From Acerihabitans sp047324305 (lineage in GTDB: Bacteria > Pseudomonadota > Gammaproteobacteria > Enterobacterales > Enterobacteriaceae): 64,000 nt of DNA. Positions 43,101 to 50,717 of this stretch are shown here, piece by piece. The position numbers and the translations under genes were made by a program. Each line of letters opens with the position of its first letter. The first letter of the stretch is position 1. The notes beneath the pieces are model-generated. The model was not told the DNA's origin. It did no database searches and saw nothing but the letters and a program-made list of their open reading frames with translations. The stretch spans positions 4,030,001-4,094,000 of the forward strand of contig NZ_CP178740.1 of assembly GCF_047324305.1 (NCBI RefSeq), in the 5' to 3' direction.

Positions 43101-44858
43101 TGGGCCGGCATAGAAGATGCCGCCCGCCTGCGCGATGCGCTGGGGATAGCTTTACCGCCGGGCATTCCGGCCGCGTTTTTGCAGGCGGCCGGCGATCCCC
43201 TGCGCGAGTTGCTCAGCCGCTATGCGCGCACGCACGCGCCTTTTACCCCAGCGCAGGCGGCGGCGCACTTTGGGCTGGGCGTGGCCATTGTGAATGAGCA
43301 ACTGGAGCGCCTGCGCGATCAGGGCAGGGTGTTACCCTGCAACGTCGCGGGCGGGCCCGGACCGGACACCGACACCGGCGCGCCCGCCGACGGCGGCCAG
43401 CAGCGCCGGTGGGTGTGGGATGAGGTATTCCGCCGTTTGCGGGCGCGCTCTTTGCAGGCGGCGCGCGAGGCGACCCGGCCGGTGCCGCGCGAGGCCGTGG
43501 TGCGGCTGGTGCTGGAGCGCCAGGGCGTACTGACCGACGCCGCCGCGCCGGCGTCGGATCCCGACCCGTCCGCCGCGCTCGGCGCATTTGAAGGCGTCGA
43601 GGGCGTCGCCCGGGTCATCGAGCAACTGGCGGGGGTCGCGTTGCCGGCTTCACTGTGGGAACGCCAGATTTTGCCCGCCAGGGTCCATGACTATCATCCG
43701 TCGATGCTGGATGAGCTGATTGCCGCCGGCGAGGTGGTTTGGGCCGGCCATGGCGCGCTTGGCGACGACGATGGACTGGTCTCCCTGCATCTGCGCGAAA
43801 ACGCCGGCGCAACGCTGCCGCGGGTGAATGATGAGGCCGGCGCGTCAACCGCCTCCGCGCTGCAACAGTCCATTCTCGCCGTGCTGGCCGATGGCGGCGC
43901 CTATTTTGTCCGTCAGCTGGCGCCGCTCGTCCAGGCGCGCCTGGCGGCCGGGCCCGGCCAGGAGGCCGGGGCGGAAATAGCGCCCGCTGAAATGGCGGAA
44001 ACCGTTTGGGATCTCGTCTGGCAAGGCCGCCTCACCAGCGACACCTGGTCGCCGCTGCGCGCGCTGACGGGGATACGCCCGCCCACCCGTTCGCGCCCGG
44101 CCCGCGTCCCCCGGCACCGGCGCCAGGTGGCGGGCTGGGTACCGGTGTGGGCGCCGGCCAAACCGGTATCGGCGCGGAACGCCCGGTTCGGCGATGCGGT
44201 CCTGGCCGGCCGCTGGTCATTGCTGGCCGGCGAGGCGGCCAGCCCGACCCTCAGGATGCTGACCCAGGTCGAGAATCTGTTCGACCGCTATGGCGTGGTA
44301 AGCCGCGGGGTGGCGATGGCCGAGCAGGTGCCGGGAGGCTTTCCCGCGCTGATGCCGGTGCTGCGGCGGATGGAAGAGGCGGGCCGCGTGCTGCGTGGGC
44401 GCTTTATCACCGGCCTGGGCGCCGCGCAGTTTGCCGATAAGGACTGTATTGAACGCCTGCGTGAATTGGCGCAAACGGATGCGGCGTCCGGCGAACCGGT
44501 GGCGCTGTCGGCCAGCGATCCGGCCAATCCCTTCGGCTGGCTGTTGCCCTGGCCGTCCAACCCGGCAGACCTGCGTCCGGCCCGGCGCGTCGGCGCCATA
44601 GTGGTGATCTGCAACGGCAGGCTGGCATACTATCTGGCGCAAAGCGGCCGCCAGCTGTTAACCTTTATCGATAACGACGACATCGGATGGCGGGCCGGTG
44701 GTTTGCGCGCGCTGGCCGCCGCGCTGCAGCGCGAGAAACGCCGCGTGTTTACGCTTGAGGATGTCGACGGCCGGCCGGCGCATGGCAGCCCGGTCGCGGA
44801 CGCTTTGTCCGCGGCCGGATTCTCGCGCGTGCCCAAGGGATATGCCTGGTATGGGTGA
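40104..44858 (+). CDS. lhr: Large ATP-dependent helicase Lhr
   Basis: A 1584-residue superfamily-2 helicase, slightly longer than E. coli Lhr (1538). The start MLTSGETAPD is chosen because SRFQPATRDWF aligns with the E. coli N-terminus; the 57 extra upstream residues do not. Motifs: APTGSGKT (51-58), SPIKALGADV, TTPESLYLML, DEIH (178-181), GLSATVRP, then domain 2 with SHHGSVSKEQR and QRVGRAGHQVGG. A winged-helix/beta-barrel domain and the long C-terminal Lhr-CTD follow. Lhr is a 3'-to-5' nucleic-acid translocase linked to DNA repair and to RNA:DNA hybrid unwinding. Extra length lies mainly in Ala/Gly-rich linkers in the C-terminal half. Confidence 0.95.
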   Translation: MLTSGETAPDPLSRFQPATRDWFAATFDAATPAQQAAWTAIGAGDSTLVIAPTGSGKTLAAFLHAIDGLFRERERDPGRARQTATRVVYISPIKALGADVRRNLSVPLDGVSARRRRRGDPEVTLTVGMRTGDTPAAERAGLQRRPPDILITTPESLYLMLTSRARETLRGVTTVIIDEIHAVAGGKRGSHLALSLERLDALLPAPAQRIGLSATVRPVERVARFLGGALPVTVVNPQSRRPLAMRIVVPVEDMTAIPARDDAAPEMRATGRAGSIWPHVEASILEQILACRSTIVFTNSRGLAEKLTARLNERYAERAAASPLQQETAAHYLSNSGGTGKRAAGEPPTVARSHHGSVSKEQRAEIEMALKSGELRCVVATSSLELGIDMGLVDQVIQVGVPPTVASALQRVGRAGHQVGGISSGVVYPRTRRDVIDAAVTVERMLAGRLESVAPPRNPLDVLAQQTVAAVAMEPLNIEEWFLRVRRADPFRALPRSAFDATLDMLAGRYPSEAFGEFRPRLVWDRASGLLTARPGAQQLAVISGGTIPDRGMFSVVLPQGEEKSGARRVGELDEEMVYESRVNDVITLGATSWRIQQITHDQVVVVPAPGRSARLPFWHGDNAGRPAELGEAIGVFLREAEAATAGIRGPLAQDHPLAARLKAAGLDDNAITNLVELVAEQREATEVLPTDQTLVIERCRDESGDWRVMLHSPYGQRVHGPWALAIAARVHQRLKVDPAVVASDDGIIVRIPDSVGRLPGAELFVFDPHTLPQIVTDAVGQSALFIARFRECAARALLLPRRRPGKRSPLWQQRLRAGQLLEIAREHDDFPLIIETARECLQDVYDLGALQALMQRINDGAVRMREVTTEIPSPFAANLLFGYVIEFMYQGDAPLAERRASVLSLDSGLLGELLGQVELGELLDPRVVERVGQELQRTAAARRAKGAEGVADLLRELGPLSRPEIAARLADGDGAGDYLAQLAAAARIIPVRIVGEARWAGIEDAARLRDALGIALPPGIPAAFLQAAGDPLRELLSRYARTHAPFTPAQAAAHFGLGVAIVNEQLERLRDQGRVLPCNVAGGPGPDTDTGAPADGGQQRRWVWDEVFRRLRARSLQAAREATRPVPREAVVRLVLERQGVLTDAAAPASDPDPSAALGAFEGVEGVARVIEQLAGVALPASLWERQILPARVHDYHPSMLDELIAAGEVVWAGHGALGDDDGLVSLHLRENAGATLPRVNDEAGASTASALQQSILAVLADGGAYFVRQLAPLVQARLAAGPGQEAGAEIAPAEMAETVWDLVWQGRLTSDTWSPLRALTGIRPPTRSRPARVPRHRRQVAGWVPVWAPAKPVSARNARFGDAVLAGRWSLLAGEAASPTLRMLTQVENLFDRYGVVSRGVAMAEQVPGGFPALMPVLRRMEEAGRVLRGRFITGLGAAQFADKDCIERLRELAQTDAASGEPVALSASDPANPFGWLLPWPSNPADLRPARRVGAIVVICNGRLAYYLAQSGRQLLTFIDNDDIGWRAGGLRALAAALQREKRRVFTLEDVDGRPAHGSPVADALSAAGFSRVPKGYAWYG

Positions 44859-44876
44859 ACCGGGCGCGCGGGGAGG

Positions 44877-44903
44877 GCCACGGCGCGGTATAGCGCCTGT
44901 GGC
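44877..44903. other. Strong hairpin between convergent lhr and HAD phosphatase genes
   Basis: GCCAC-G-GCGC pairs with GCGC-C-T-GTGGC around a GGTATA loop, giving a long stem with one bulge. There is no T-run on either strand, so it is not a classic intrinsic terminator. It may act with Rho or protect mRNA ends from both sides. Confidence 0.4.
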
Positions 44904-44976
44904 ACCCCAGCCCAGGTTCCGCAGGAAGGGTTGGCAAGGCTTACCGCACCCGACCTGGCCTTGCCGCCGCCCTGAT

Positions 44977-45627
44977 TTACCGCCGCGCCAGTATCAGCCC
45001 GCCGGTATCCGCCGCTGCCCGGTATTCGCCATAATCCGCCAGGGCAAGGTGGCGAACCCGCATCGGATGGCGGTGCGTCGCCGTGATGACCACCACCCTG
45101 GCCCCCGCCGCTTCAGCCGCGGCAATCCCGGCCGGCGCGTCTTCGAACACCAGGCACCGGCCGGCGTCGACCCCCAGCCGATCGGCGGCCATCAGGTAGC
45201 AGTCAGGCGCGGGTTTGCCGCGGACCACGTCTTCGGCGCTTATCAGCAGCGCAGGCACCCTCAGTCCGGCGGCCCGCAGGCGGCGCAAGGCCAGTTCCCG
45301 CGGGGCGGATGTAACGATAGCCCAGCGGTCCGGTGGCAGCGCGGCCAGGAAATCCGGGGCATGGGCAATCGGGACGATGCCGTCGGTATCCTCGATCTCC
45401 GCCTGGGTGATTGCCCGGGCCTCGGCCTCGGGGTCTACGCCCGGCAGGTTCAGGCGGCGAATGGTTTCGACACTGCGCACCCCGTGGATGGTGGGCAGAA
45501 ACGTCGCCACGTCCAGCCCGTGCCGCGCGGCCCAGCGCGACCAGACGCGTTCGGCCGAGGCAATGGAGTTGAGCAGGGTGCCGTCCATATCGAACAGGAA
45601 AGCGGCAAAGCGCTGGTCTGAGTACAT
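44977..45627 (-). CDS. HAD-family sugar phosphatase (YfbT/HxpA-like)
   Basis: A 216-residue HAD subfamily IA hydrolase: nucleophile motif FLFDMDGTLLNS (near 9-20), motif II AIVTSAPRE, motif III Lys in VVRGKPAPDCYL, motif IV FEDAPAG. The cap helix SAERVWSRWAARHGLDV and IHGVRSVETI closely resemble E. coli YfbT, which dephosphorylates hexitol and sugar phosphates. GGAGAG precedes the ATG at 45627; the longer frame upstream is not supported. It probably detoxifies sugar phosphates; no clear operon partner. Confidence 0.9.
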   Translation of the reverse strand: MYSDQRFAAFLFDMDGTLLNSIASAERVWSRWAARHGLDVATFLPTIHGVRSVETIRRLNLPGVDPEAEARAITQAEIEDTDGIVPIAHAPDFLAALPPDRWAIVTSAPRELALRRLRAAGLRVPALLISAEDVVRGKPAPDCYLMAADRLGVDAGRCLVFEDAPAGIAAAEAAGARVVVITATHRHPMRVRHLALADYGEYRAAADTGGLILARR

Positions 45628-45822
45628 AGTCTCTCCGGGATAGGTTTGCGGCGCCCCGCCTATGGCGCCGTTGCGGGCGGGACAATCCGGGCGTATGCCA
45701 GTATCAACGACAGTCTCGGCAAGATCAACGGCCGCAATAGCCGACATGCCAGCGCCGCAATATCAGGCGGCCGTCTTTTACCTCATTCCCCCCCGGGCCC
45801 GTTAAATGGCGCGCGCAGGCGG

Positions 45823-45966
45823 TCAATCGGTGAAGTCGGTCGCTTGCGCCGTTCCCTGCCAGGCATCGATGTCTGCACGCACATCCTGCATCTTCTGCAA
45901 TGCCAGTTCATTGGCGATGCCTTACGACGCACCCGTAATGAACCCTATTTTCTCAGTTGTTTTCAT
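45823..45966 (-). pseudogene. Remnant of a short-chain dehydrogenase gene (large internal deletion plus stop)
   Basis: From ATG 45966 the frame reads MKTTEKIGFITGAS, a TAA stop, then GIANELALQKMQDVRADI, continuing in frame for 14 more residues to TGA 45825-45823. The N-terminus is a typical SDR TGASxGI nucleotide-binding motif. The tail DAWQGTAQATDF resembles the C-terminus of a known SDR group (recall), so roughly 200 codons appear to have been lost in frame, with one sense codon changed to stop. AGGGA still lies upstream. An intact SDR gene is adjacent at 46093-46830. Confidence 0.7.
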
Positions 45967-46092
45967 GATATGTCCCTTGATTAAGGTCATGGCCACCGCG
46001 CCGACGGGATAGCCTGCTTTGTCCATGCTGGACGTTTTGCGTGATATTCCGGATATCCCGCGCACCCCTTGCAACTGCGAAGGGTTGATAAA

Positions 46093-46830
46093 TCAGTAGG
46101 GACTGGCCGTGGGTCGAACGACTATTTCGCTAACGTCGACATCGTCGGGCTGCGCGATCGCATAGGCTATGGCGCGCGCGACGGCATCCGGCGTTAATGC
46201 GATGCGGCGGAATTCGCGCATGGCGTTGCGGGCCGTTTCGTCGGAAATCTGGTCGGCCAGTTCCGATTCGACCACGCCCGGGCAGATAACCGTTACGCGG
46301 ATCGCGTCGGACTCTTGGCGCAGGCCGTCGGAGATGGCGCGTACCGCGTATTTGGTTGCGCAGTACACCGCCGCCGTGGGCGATACCGACAGCCCGCCGA
46401 TGGAAGACACGTTGATCACCTGGCCATGGCCCTGTTGCGTCATGATGGGCAGCACCGCCGCGATGCCGTGCAGGACGCCGCGGATATTCACGTCGATCAT
46501 CCGATCCCACTCGTCCACCTTGCGCGCGGCCAGAGGCGAAAGCGGCATGACGCCCGCATTGTTGACGATGACGTCGATGCGGCCAAAGGTCTCTTGGGCA
46601 AACCTGGCAAAGTCATCGACGTCCTTTGCCGATGTGACGTCGAGCGCCCGAAAGCAGACCGAGCCGCCGCCGGCATGGATCTCCCCGGCCAGCGCGGCCA
46701 GCCGCTCCGTGCGGCGGGCGCCGATGACGAGCTGGTGTTTCTGGCTGGCGAGAAGCCGCGCGGTGGCCTCGCCGATGCCGCTGCTGGCGCCGGTAATAAG
46801 GATGACTTTGGATTCTGTAGCTACGGTCAT
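46093..46830 (-). CDS. Short-chain dehydrogenase/reductase (SDR)
   Basis: A 245-residue classical SDR. TGASSGIG near 14-21 binds NAD(P); NNAG follows in the central strand, then Ser in VSSIGG, and YCATK forms the Tyr-x-x-x-Lys catalytic pair. Arg in GARRTER after strand 2 suggests NADP preference. It ends 17 bases from an Atu4866-family gene upstream and is divergent from a YqhC-like regulator, so it is likely an inducible aldehyde or ketone reductase. The substrate is unknown. Confidence 0.9.
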   Translation of the reverse strand: MTVATESKVILITGASSGIGEATARLLASQKHQLVIGARRTERLAALAGEIHAGGGSVCFRALDVTSAKDVDDFARFAQETFGRIDVIVNNAGVMPLSPLAARKVDEWDRMIDVNIRGVLHGIAAVLPIMTQQGHGQVINVSSIGGLSVSPTAAVYCATKYAVRAISDGLRQESDAIRVTVICPGVVESELADQISDETARNAMREFRRIALTPDAVARAIAYAIAQPDDVDVSEIVVRPTASPY

Positions 46831-46846
46831 AATGGCTGACTCCTTT

Positions 46847-47092
46847 TCAGTGGGTTATCTCGCGGCGCAGCACCATGCCGGCGTGGTATAAAACGCCGTC
46901 ACGGAAGTCGCCGTCGGCGGAAAAGCCGGTATCGTCGCAATACAGGATATGATCGCCTTCAATGCGGTAGCTGCCCTGATAAGCGCTTTTGCGCGTGCCC
47001 CGGGCCTCGTCGTAGCGGCCGTTGGCAAGCAGCTCATGGCGAATGTAGCCATCGGCTGTCACCCAAACGCCGACGTACCTGTTGTGATTCAT
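46847..47092 (-). CDS. Atu4866-domain small protein
   Basis: An 81-residue protein with the compact beta-barrel pattern of the Atu4866 family: YVGVWVTADGYIRHELLANG, then RYDEARGTRKSAYQGSYRI, then GDHILYCDDTGF and ADGDFRDGVLYHAGM. Family members are lipocalin-like and often sit beside SDR genes and AraC regulators. Their function is not established; ligand binding for the partner oxidoreductase is a guess. It is the first gene of the divergent pair with the SDR. Confidence 0.82.
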   Translation of the reverse strand: MNHNRYVGVWVTADGYIRHELLANGRYDEARGTRKSAYQGSYRIEGDHILYCDDTGFSADGDFRDGVLYHAGMVLRREITH

Positions 47093-47165
47093 GACGGGTG
47101 CCTCCTGTGTCCTGGCAACAATAACGGGCCGAAGGCCTATAGTAGGAGCGGGGCGCCGTTGCGGG

Positions 47166-47181
47166 AATAGCCATGGCTATT
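47166..47181. promoter_or_regulatory. 16-bp perfect palindrome in the divergent SDR/AraC control region
   Basis: AATAGCCATGGCTATT is a perfect self-complementary 16-mer, 74 bases upstream of the Atu4866 start and 102 bases upstream of the AraC-family start. It is a good operator candidate for the YqhC-like regulator or another dimeric protein. Confidence 0.5.
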
Positions 47182-47282
47182 GCATCATTGCCTATTCCTA
47201 TTGCGCTGGTGATTTATTTCCCTTAAGGTTGGCGAAACGATGGCTGATTCCTCTGAACGGCCGCAACGGGAGACGATGGCAT

Positions 47283-48227
47283 ATGGCGGCAATCGAGGAC
47301 ACCACCACCCAGCGGATGTCGGCGCTGCTGATGCAATTGGCGCCCAATGAGGGCTACACGCTGTCCGCGCTGGATGCCGTTCGCTTTATGCGCTCGGACC
47401 GGCCTTTGGGACGAACGCCCGTTTTATACGAACCGAGCATCGTGATTGTTTGCCAGGGACGTAAGCGCGGCTTTCTGGGCAGCGATGTTTATGTTTATGA
47501 CGCCCAGCATTACCTGGTATTGTCGGTGCCCTTGCCCTTTTCCACCCAAACCGAGGCGAGCGCATCCGAGCCGATGCTGGCCGTCGCCATAAGCTTAGAT
47601 CTGACGCAAGTGGCCGATTTGATGTTGCAAATAAATCATTCTGGCCCACAGGCCGTGCCCGGCATGCCCTTGGGTATCGCCTCAACCCCGCTGAGCGGCG
47701 CATTGGCCGATGCCACGCTGCGATTGCTTGAAATCATGACCTGTCCGCGCGACGCGCACATATTGGGCCCCGCGGTGGTGAGGGAGATTTATTACCGCGT
47801 ACTGGTCGGGGAACAAGGGGGCGCCATGCGGGCGGCTTTGGCGCATCAGGGCCAGTTCGGCCGCGTTGCCAAGGCATTGCGCCGGATCCATGCCGATTAT
47901 GCGCAGTCATTGGATGTCGCGCATTTAGCCGGCGAAGCCGGCATGAGCGTGCCTGCCTTTCATGCCCATTTCAAGACGGTGACCCAAACATCGCCCATCC
48001 AGTACATCAAGTCGACGCGATTGCACCAGGCCCGGCTACTGATGATCCGTGATGGCCTGACCGCGGCATCCGCTTCGTCCCGGGTCGGCTATGACAGCCC
48101 CTCGCAGTTCAGTCGCGAATTCAAGCGATTCTTTGGCCGCAGCCCCATGGAAGAGGTTCGCGATATGAAGGCGTCGTTTTCGTTGTCCCCCGCAAAGCCC
48201 CTTTCCGAGTTTACCCTGGCGCACTGA
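47283..48227 (+). CDS. AraC-family regulator, YqhC-like
   Basis: A 314-residue regulator with an N-terminal AraC_N cupin-type domain (LGRTPVLYEPSIVIVCQGRK, YLVLSVPLPF) and a C-terminal AraC double helix-turn-helix (LAGEAGMSVPAFHAHFKTVT, RVGYDSPSQFSREFKRFFG). It closely parallels E. coli YqhC, the aldehyde-responsive activator of yqhD-dkgA. YqhC normally drives oxidoreductase genes, matching the divergent SDR here. The ATG at 47283 is preceded by GGGAG at 10 bases. The 64 upstream in-frame codons cross the operator palindrome and are rejected. Confidence 0.9.
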   Translation: MAAIEDTTTQRMSALLMQLAPNEGYTLSALDAVRFMRSDRPLGRTPVLYEPSIVIVCQGRKRGFLGSDVYVYDAQHYLVLSVPLPFSTQTEASASEPMLAVAISLDLTQVADLMLQINHSGPQAVPGMPLGIASTPLSGALADATLRLLEIMTCPRDAHILGPAVVREIYYRVLVGEQGGAMRAALAHQGQFGRVAKALRRIHADYAQSLDVAHLAGEAGMSVPAFHAHFKTVTQTSPIQYIKSTRLHQARLLMIRDGLTAASASSRVGYDSPSQFSREFKRFFGRSPMEEVRDMKASFSLSPAKPLSEFTLAH

Positions 48228-48393
48228 GCGCCGTCCCTGACGTCCAGCAATACCCTGACGCATCCACACGACTGGCGGCGATTCGGTTAGCCGGTTTCCG
48301 GTTAACCTTTACCGGATTTGTACTTTTGCATCCGTCCATGCCTTGGTTAGAGTTATACCTCTGTTTAGTTATTGGATAGTCAGGTAAAAGTTA

Positions 48394-49242
48394 ATGGATG
48401 CCTTAATTCCGGTAGTGGATCACGCGGTGATTAACGTCGCGGGCAAGCTTGATGAAACGCAGCGATTATTTACGCTTTTAGGGTTCCAGTTGACGCCGCG
48501 CGGTCACCATTCCCTGGGCTCCAGCAACCATCTGGCCATTTTTGGCGAAAACTATTTTGAGCTGCTGGGGTTTGAGGCGGGCAACGCCGATAAACGCCAG
48601 GACCTGTGGAACGCGCCCCTCGGGCTCACCGGCCTGGTGTGGAAAACCACTGACGCCGATGCGGTCTACCGCCATCTGCAATCCGTCGGTCTGGCCGGCG
48701 ATCCCCCCGCCTCGTTTTTCCGTCCCGTGACGCTGCCCGACGGCAGCCGGCCTGAAGCCCGTTTTCGTACCGTCAGGCTGGCCGCCGGGCGGATAAAAAA
48801 CGGCCGCAGTTTTTTTTGCCAGCATGAAACGCCGGAACTGGTCTGGCGCGCCCCATGGCGCCGGCATCCCAACGGCGTCGTCGATATCAGCGCCTTTGTG
48901 ATTGCCGCGGCCGACCCCGCGGCGGTGGCCGGCCTTTACGGCACGCTGTTTGGTCATAAGGCTATTCATGACGACGGCCAGGGCGGCTATTGGCTGCAGG
49001 CGGGCAAAACCCGGGTGCGATTTATCACCCCGCAGCGGGCCGCCGGGCTGTATGGCCCGGTCCCGGCAGGCGAAAACGGCGCCGAGCGCATGGTGGCGCT
49101 GGAATTTGCGGTCTCGTCGCTGAGCGCCACCACCGACTATTTTCAGCGCAGCGGCATCCAGGCCTTATCCCCGGCGCCGGATACCTTGCTGGTTAGCGCC
49201 GACCACGCTTTCAATGTCGCCCTGCTGTTCGCAGCCTCTTGA
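48394..49242 (+). CDS. VOC-superfamily protein with glyoxalase-like (Glyoxalase_3) domain
   Basis: A 282-residue two-module VOC protein: DHAVINVAGKLDETQRLFTL opens the first beta-alpha-beta module, with NHLAIFGENYFELLGF as its metal-side strand; the second module begins near GVVDISAFVIAAADPAAVAG. His, Glu and other polar residues in these strands are candidates for divalent metal binding, though the first-module set is incomplete. It opens a ten-gene operon; AGG lies about 10 bases before the ATG. It may open a ring or isomerise the imported compound (inference). Confidence 0.82.
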   Translation: MDALIPVVDHAVINVAGKLDETQRLFTLLGFQLTPRGHHSLGSSNHLAIFGENYFELLGFEAGNADKRQDLWNAPLGLTGLVWKTTDADAVYRHLQSVGLAGDPPASFFRPVTLPDGSRPEARFRTVRLAAGRIKNGRSFFCQHETPELVWRAPWRRHPNGVVDISAFVIAAADPAAVAGLYGTLFGHKAIHDDGQGGYWLQAGKTRVRFITPQRAAGLYGPVPAGENGAERMVALEFAVSSLSATTDYFQRSGIQALSPAPDTLLVSADHAFNVALLFAAS

Positions 49243-49269
49243 TTTTCTTTATTTTAAGGTTCGTTAAGC

Positions 49270-50283
49270 ATGAAAGCCATCGTATTACGTGAACATGGCG
49301 GTAATGAGAAGCTGCGGCTGGAAAACGCTTTTCCCGATCCCATCGCCGGCAGGGGGGATGTGGTGCTGCGCGTGCGCGCCTCCTCACTCAATTACCATGA
49401 TGTGTTTACCCGGCGCGGCATGCCGGGCATTACGCTGCCCCTGCCGCTGATTATCGGCCTGGATGTGGCCGGCGAGATCGTCGCCCTGGGCGAAGGGGTG
49501 ACCGGTTGGCATATCGGCGACCGCGTGGTGGTGGACCCGATAAACCGGGTTGACGGCGGACTGGTGGGCGAGACCACCCACGGCGGCCTGGCCGAACTAT
49601 GCCGGGTGCCGGCCCATCAGCTGATCGCTTTGCCCGATGAAATCAGCTTCGCGGAAGCGGCGGCGCTGCCGGTGGCCTACGGCACCGCCCGGCGCATGAT
49701 GGTGACTATCGGCCAGATACAGGCCGGGGAAAAGGTCTTGATCCTCGGCGCCAGCGGCGGCGTAGGGGTCTGTTGCGTGCAACTGGCGAAGCTGGCCGGC
49801 GCGCAGGTGATTGCCTGCGCCGGCAGCGAGGAGAAAGCCGAACGCCTGCGCGCCGTCGGCGCCGACCATATCATCCGCTACACCGAACAGGACTTTGCCA
49901 AAGAAGTGTTCCAGCGCTTCGGCAAGCCCGCGCGGTCGCGCCACGCCGCCGTGCCGGGCGGCGTGGATGTGGTGGTCAATTTTACCGGCGGCGATACCTG
50001 GGTTAAATCCCTGCGCTGCCTGCGCGTGGGGGGGCGGCTGCTGACCTGCGGCGCCACCGCCGGTTTTAATCCCGTCGAGGATTTGCGCTACATCTGGACC
50101 TATGAATTGCAGATCCGCGGCGCCAATGGCTGGGAGCGCGATGACCTGCATCAGTTGCTGGATCAGGTGCGCGACAAACGGCTTAACGTCCTGATCGATC
50201 GCCAATGGCCGCTGGAGCAGGGCGCGCAGGCGCTGGCCTCGCTGGAGCAACGCCAGGTGATCGGCAAGGTGGTGGTGGTATGA
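49270..50283 (+). CDS. MDR-family NAD(P)H-dependent oxidoreductase (zinc-type alcohol dehydrogenase/quinone reductase)
   Basis: A 337-residue medium-chain dehydrogenase/reductase: N-terminal GroES-like domain (VLRVRASSLNYHDVFTRRGM, PLIIGLDVAGEIVALGEGV) and Rossmann domain with GASGGVGVCCVQLAKLAGA near 157-175. The four-cysteine structural-zinc lobe is absent, as in quinone reductase-type members. An insert around FGKPARSRHAAVPGG is unusual. The operon context suggests reduction or oxidation of an intermediate of the imported substrate. Its stop overlaps the next gene's ATG. Confidence 0.9.
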   Translation: MKAIVLREHGGNEKLRLENAFPDPIAGRGDVVLRVRASSLNYHDVFTRRGMPGITLPLPLIIGLDVAGEIVALGEGVTGWHIGDRVVVDPINRVDGGLVGETTHGGLAELCRVPAHQLIALPDEISFAEAAALPVAYGTARRMMVTIGQIQAGEKVLILGASGGVGVCCVQLAKLAGAQVIACAGSEEKAERLRAVGADHIIRYTEQDFAKEVFQRFGKPARSRHAAVPGGVDVVVNFTGGDTWVKSLRCLRVGGRLLTCGATAGFNPVEDLRYIWTYELQIRGANGWERDDLHQLLDQVRDKRLNVLIDRQWPLEQGAQALASLEQRQVIGKVVVV

Positions 50284-50717
50284 GCGCGCGGCTGAGCAAA
50301 ACGCAAATCGAGGAAAAGTTCCGATTATCGCCGTTTATCGCATGGCTGCAGCTGCGCGTGGAGGCGGTGGATTACGATCAGCAGACCCTGACGGTAACGG
50401 TGCCGATGCGGGCGGAGTTCGAGCGCAGCGCCGGCAGCGGCCAGTGGCATGGCGGACCGCTGGCCTCGATTATCGATACCGTCGGCGACTTCGCGCTGGC
50501 GATGATGGTCGGAACCGGTTTGCCCACCATCAATTTTCGTGTCGATTACCTGCGCCCGGCGGTGAATACCTCCCTGCGGGTGGTGGCCCGCGTCAGGCGC
50601 TCAGGCCGTACCGTCGGCGTCGCCGACGTGGACGTATTTAACGGACAACAACAATTACTGGCTATCGGCCGCGCAAGCTACGCCACCGGCGTTGCACAAC
50701 CGGGAGTTTCATCATGA
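50280..50717 (+). CDS. Hotdog-fold acyl-CoA thioesterase (PaaI family)
   Basis: A 145-residue protein starting at the ATGA overlap with the preceding gene. QWHGGPLASIIDTVGDFALA is the PaaI-type HGG helix with the acidic catalytic residue in DTVGD. INFRVDYLRPAVNTSLRVVA matches the following strand. It would hydrolyse an acyl-CoA made by the acyl-CoA ligase later in the operon, or recycle CoA from dead-end esters. The longer frame to 50205 is shadow. Confidence 0.88.
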   Translation: MSARLSKTQIEEKFRLSPFIAWLQLRVEAVDYDQQTLTVTVPMRAEFERSAGSGQWHGGPLASIIDTVGDFALAMMVGTGLPTINFRVDYLRPAVNTSLRVVARVRRSGRTVGVADVDVFNGQQQLLAIGRASYATGVAQPGVSS

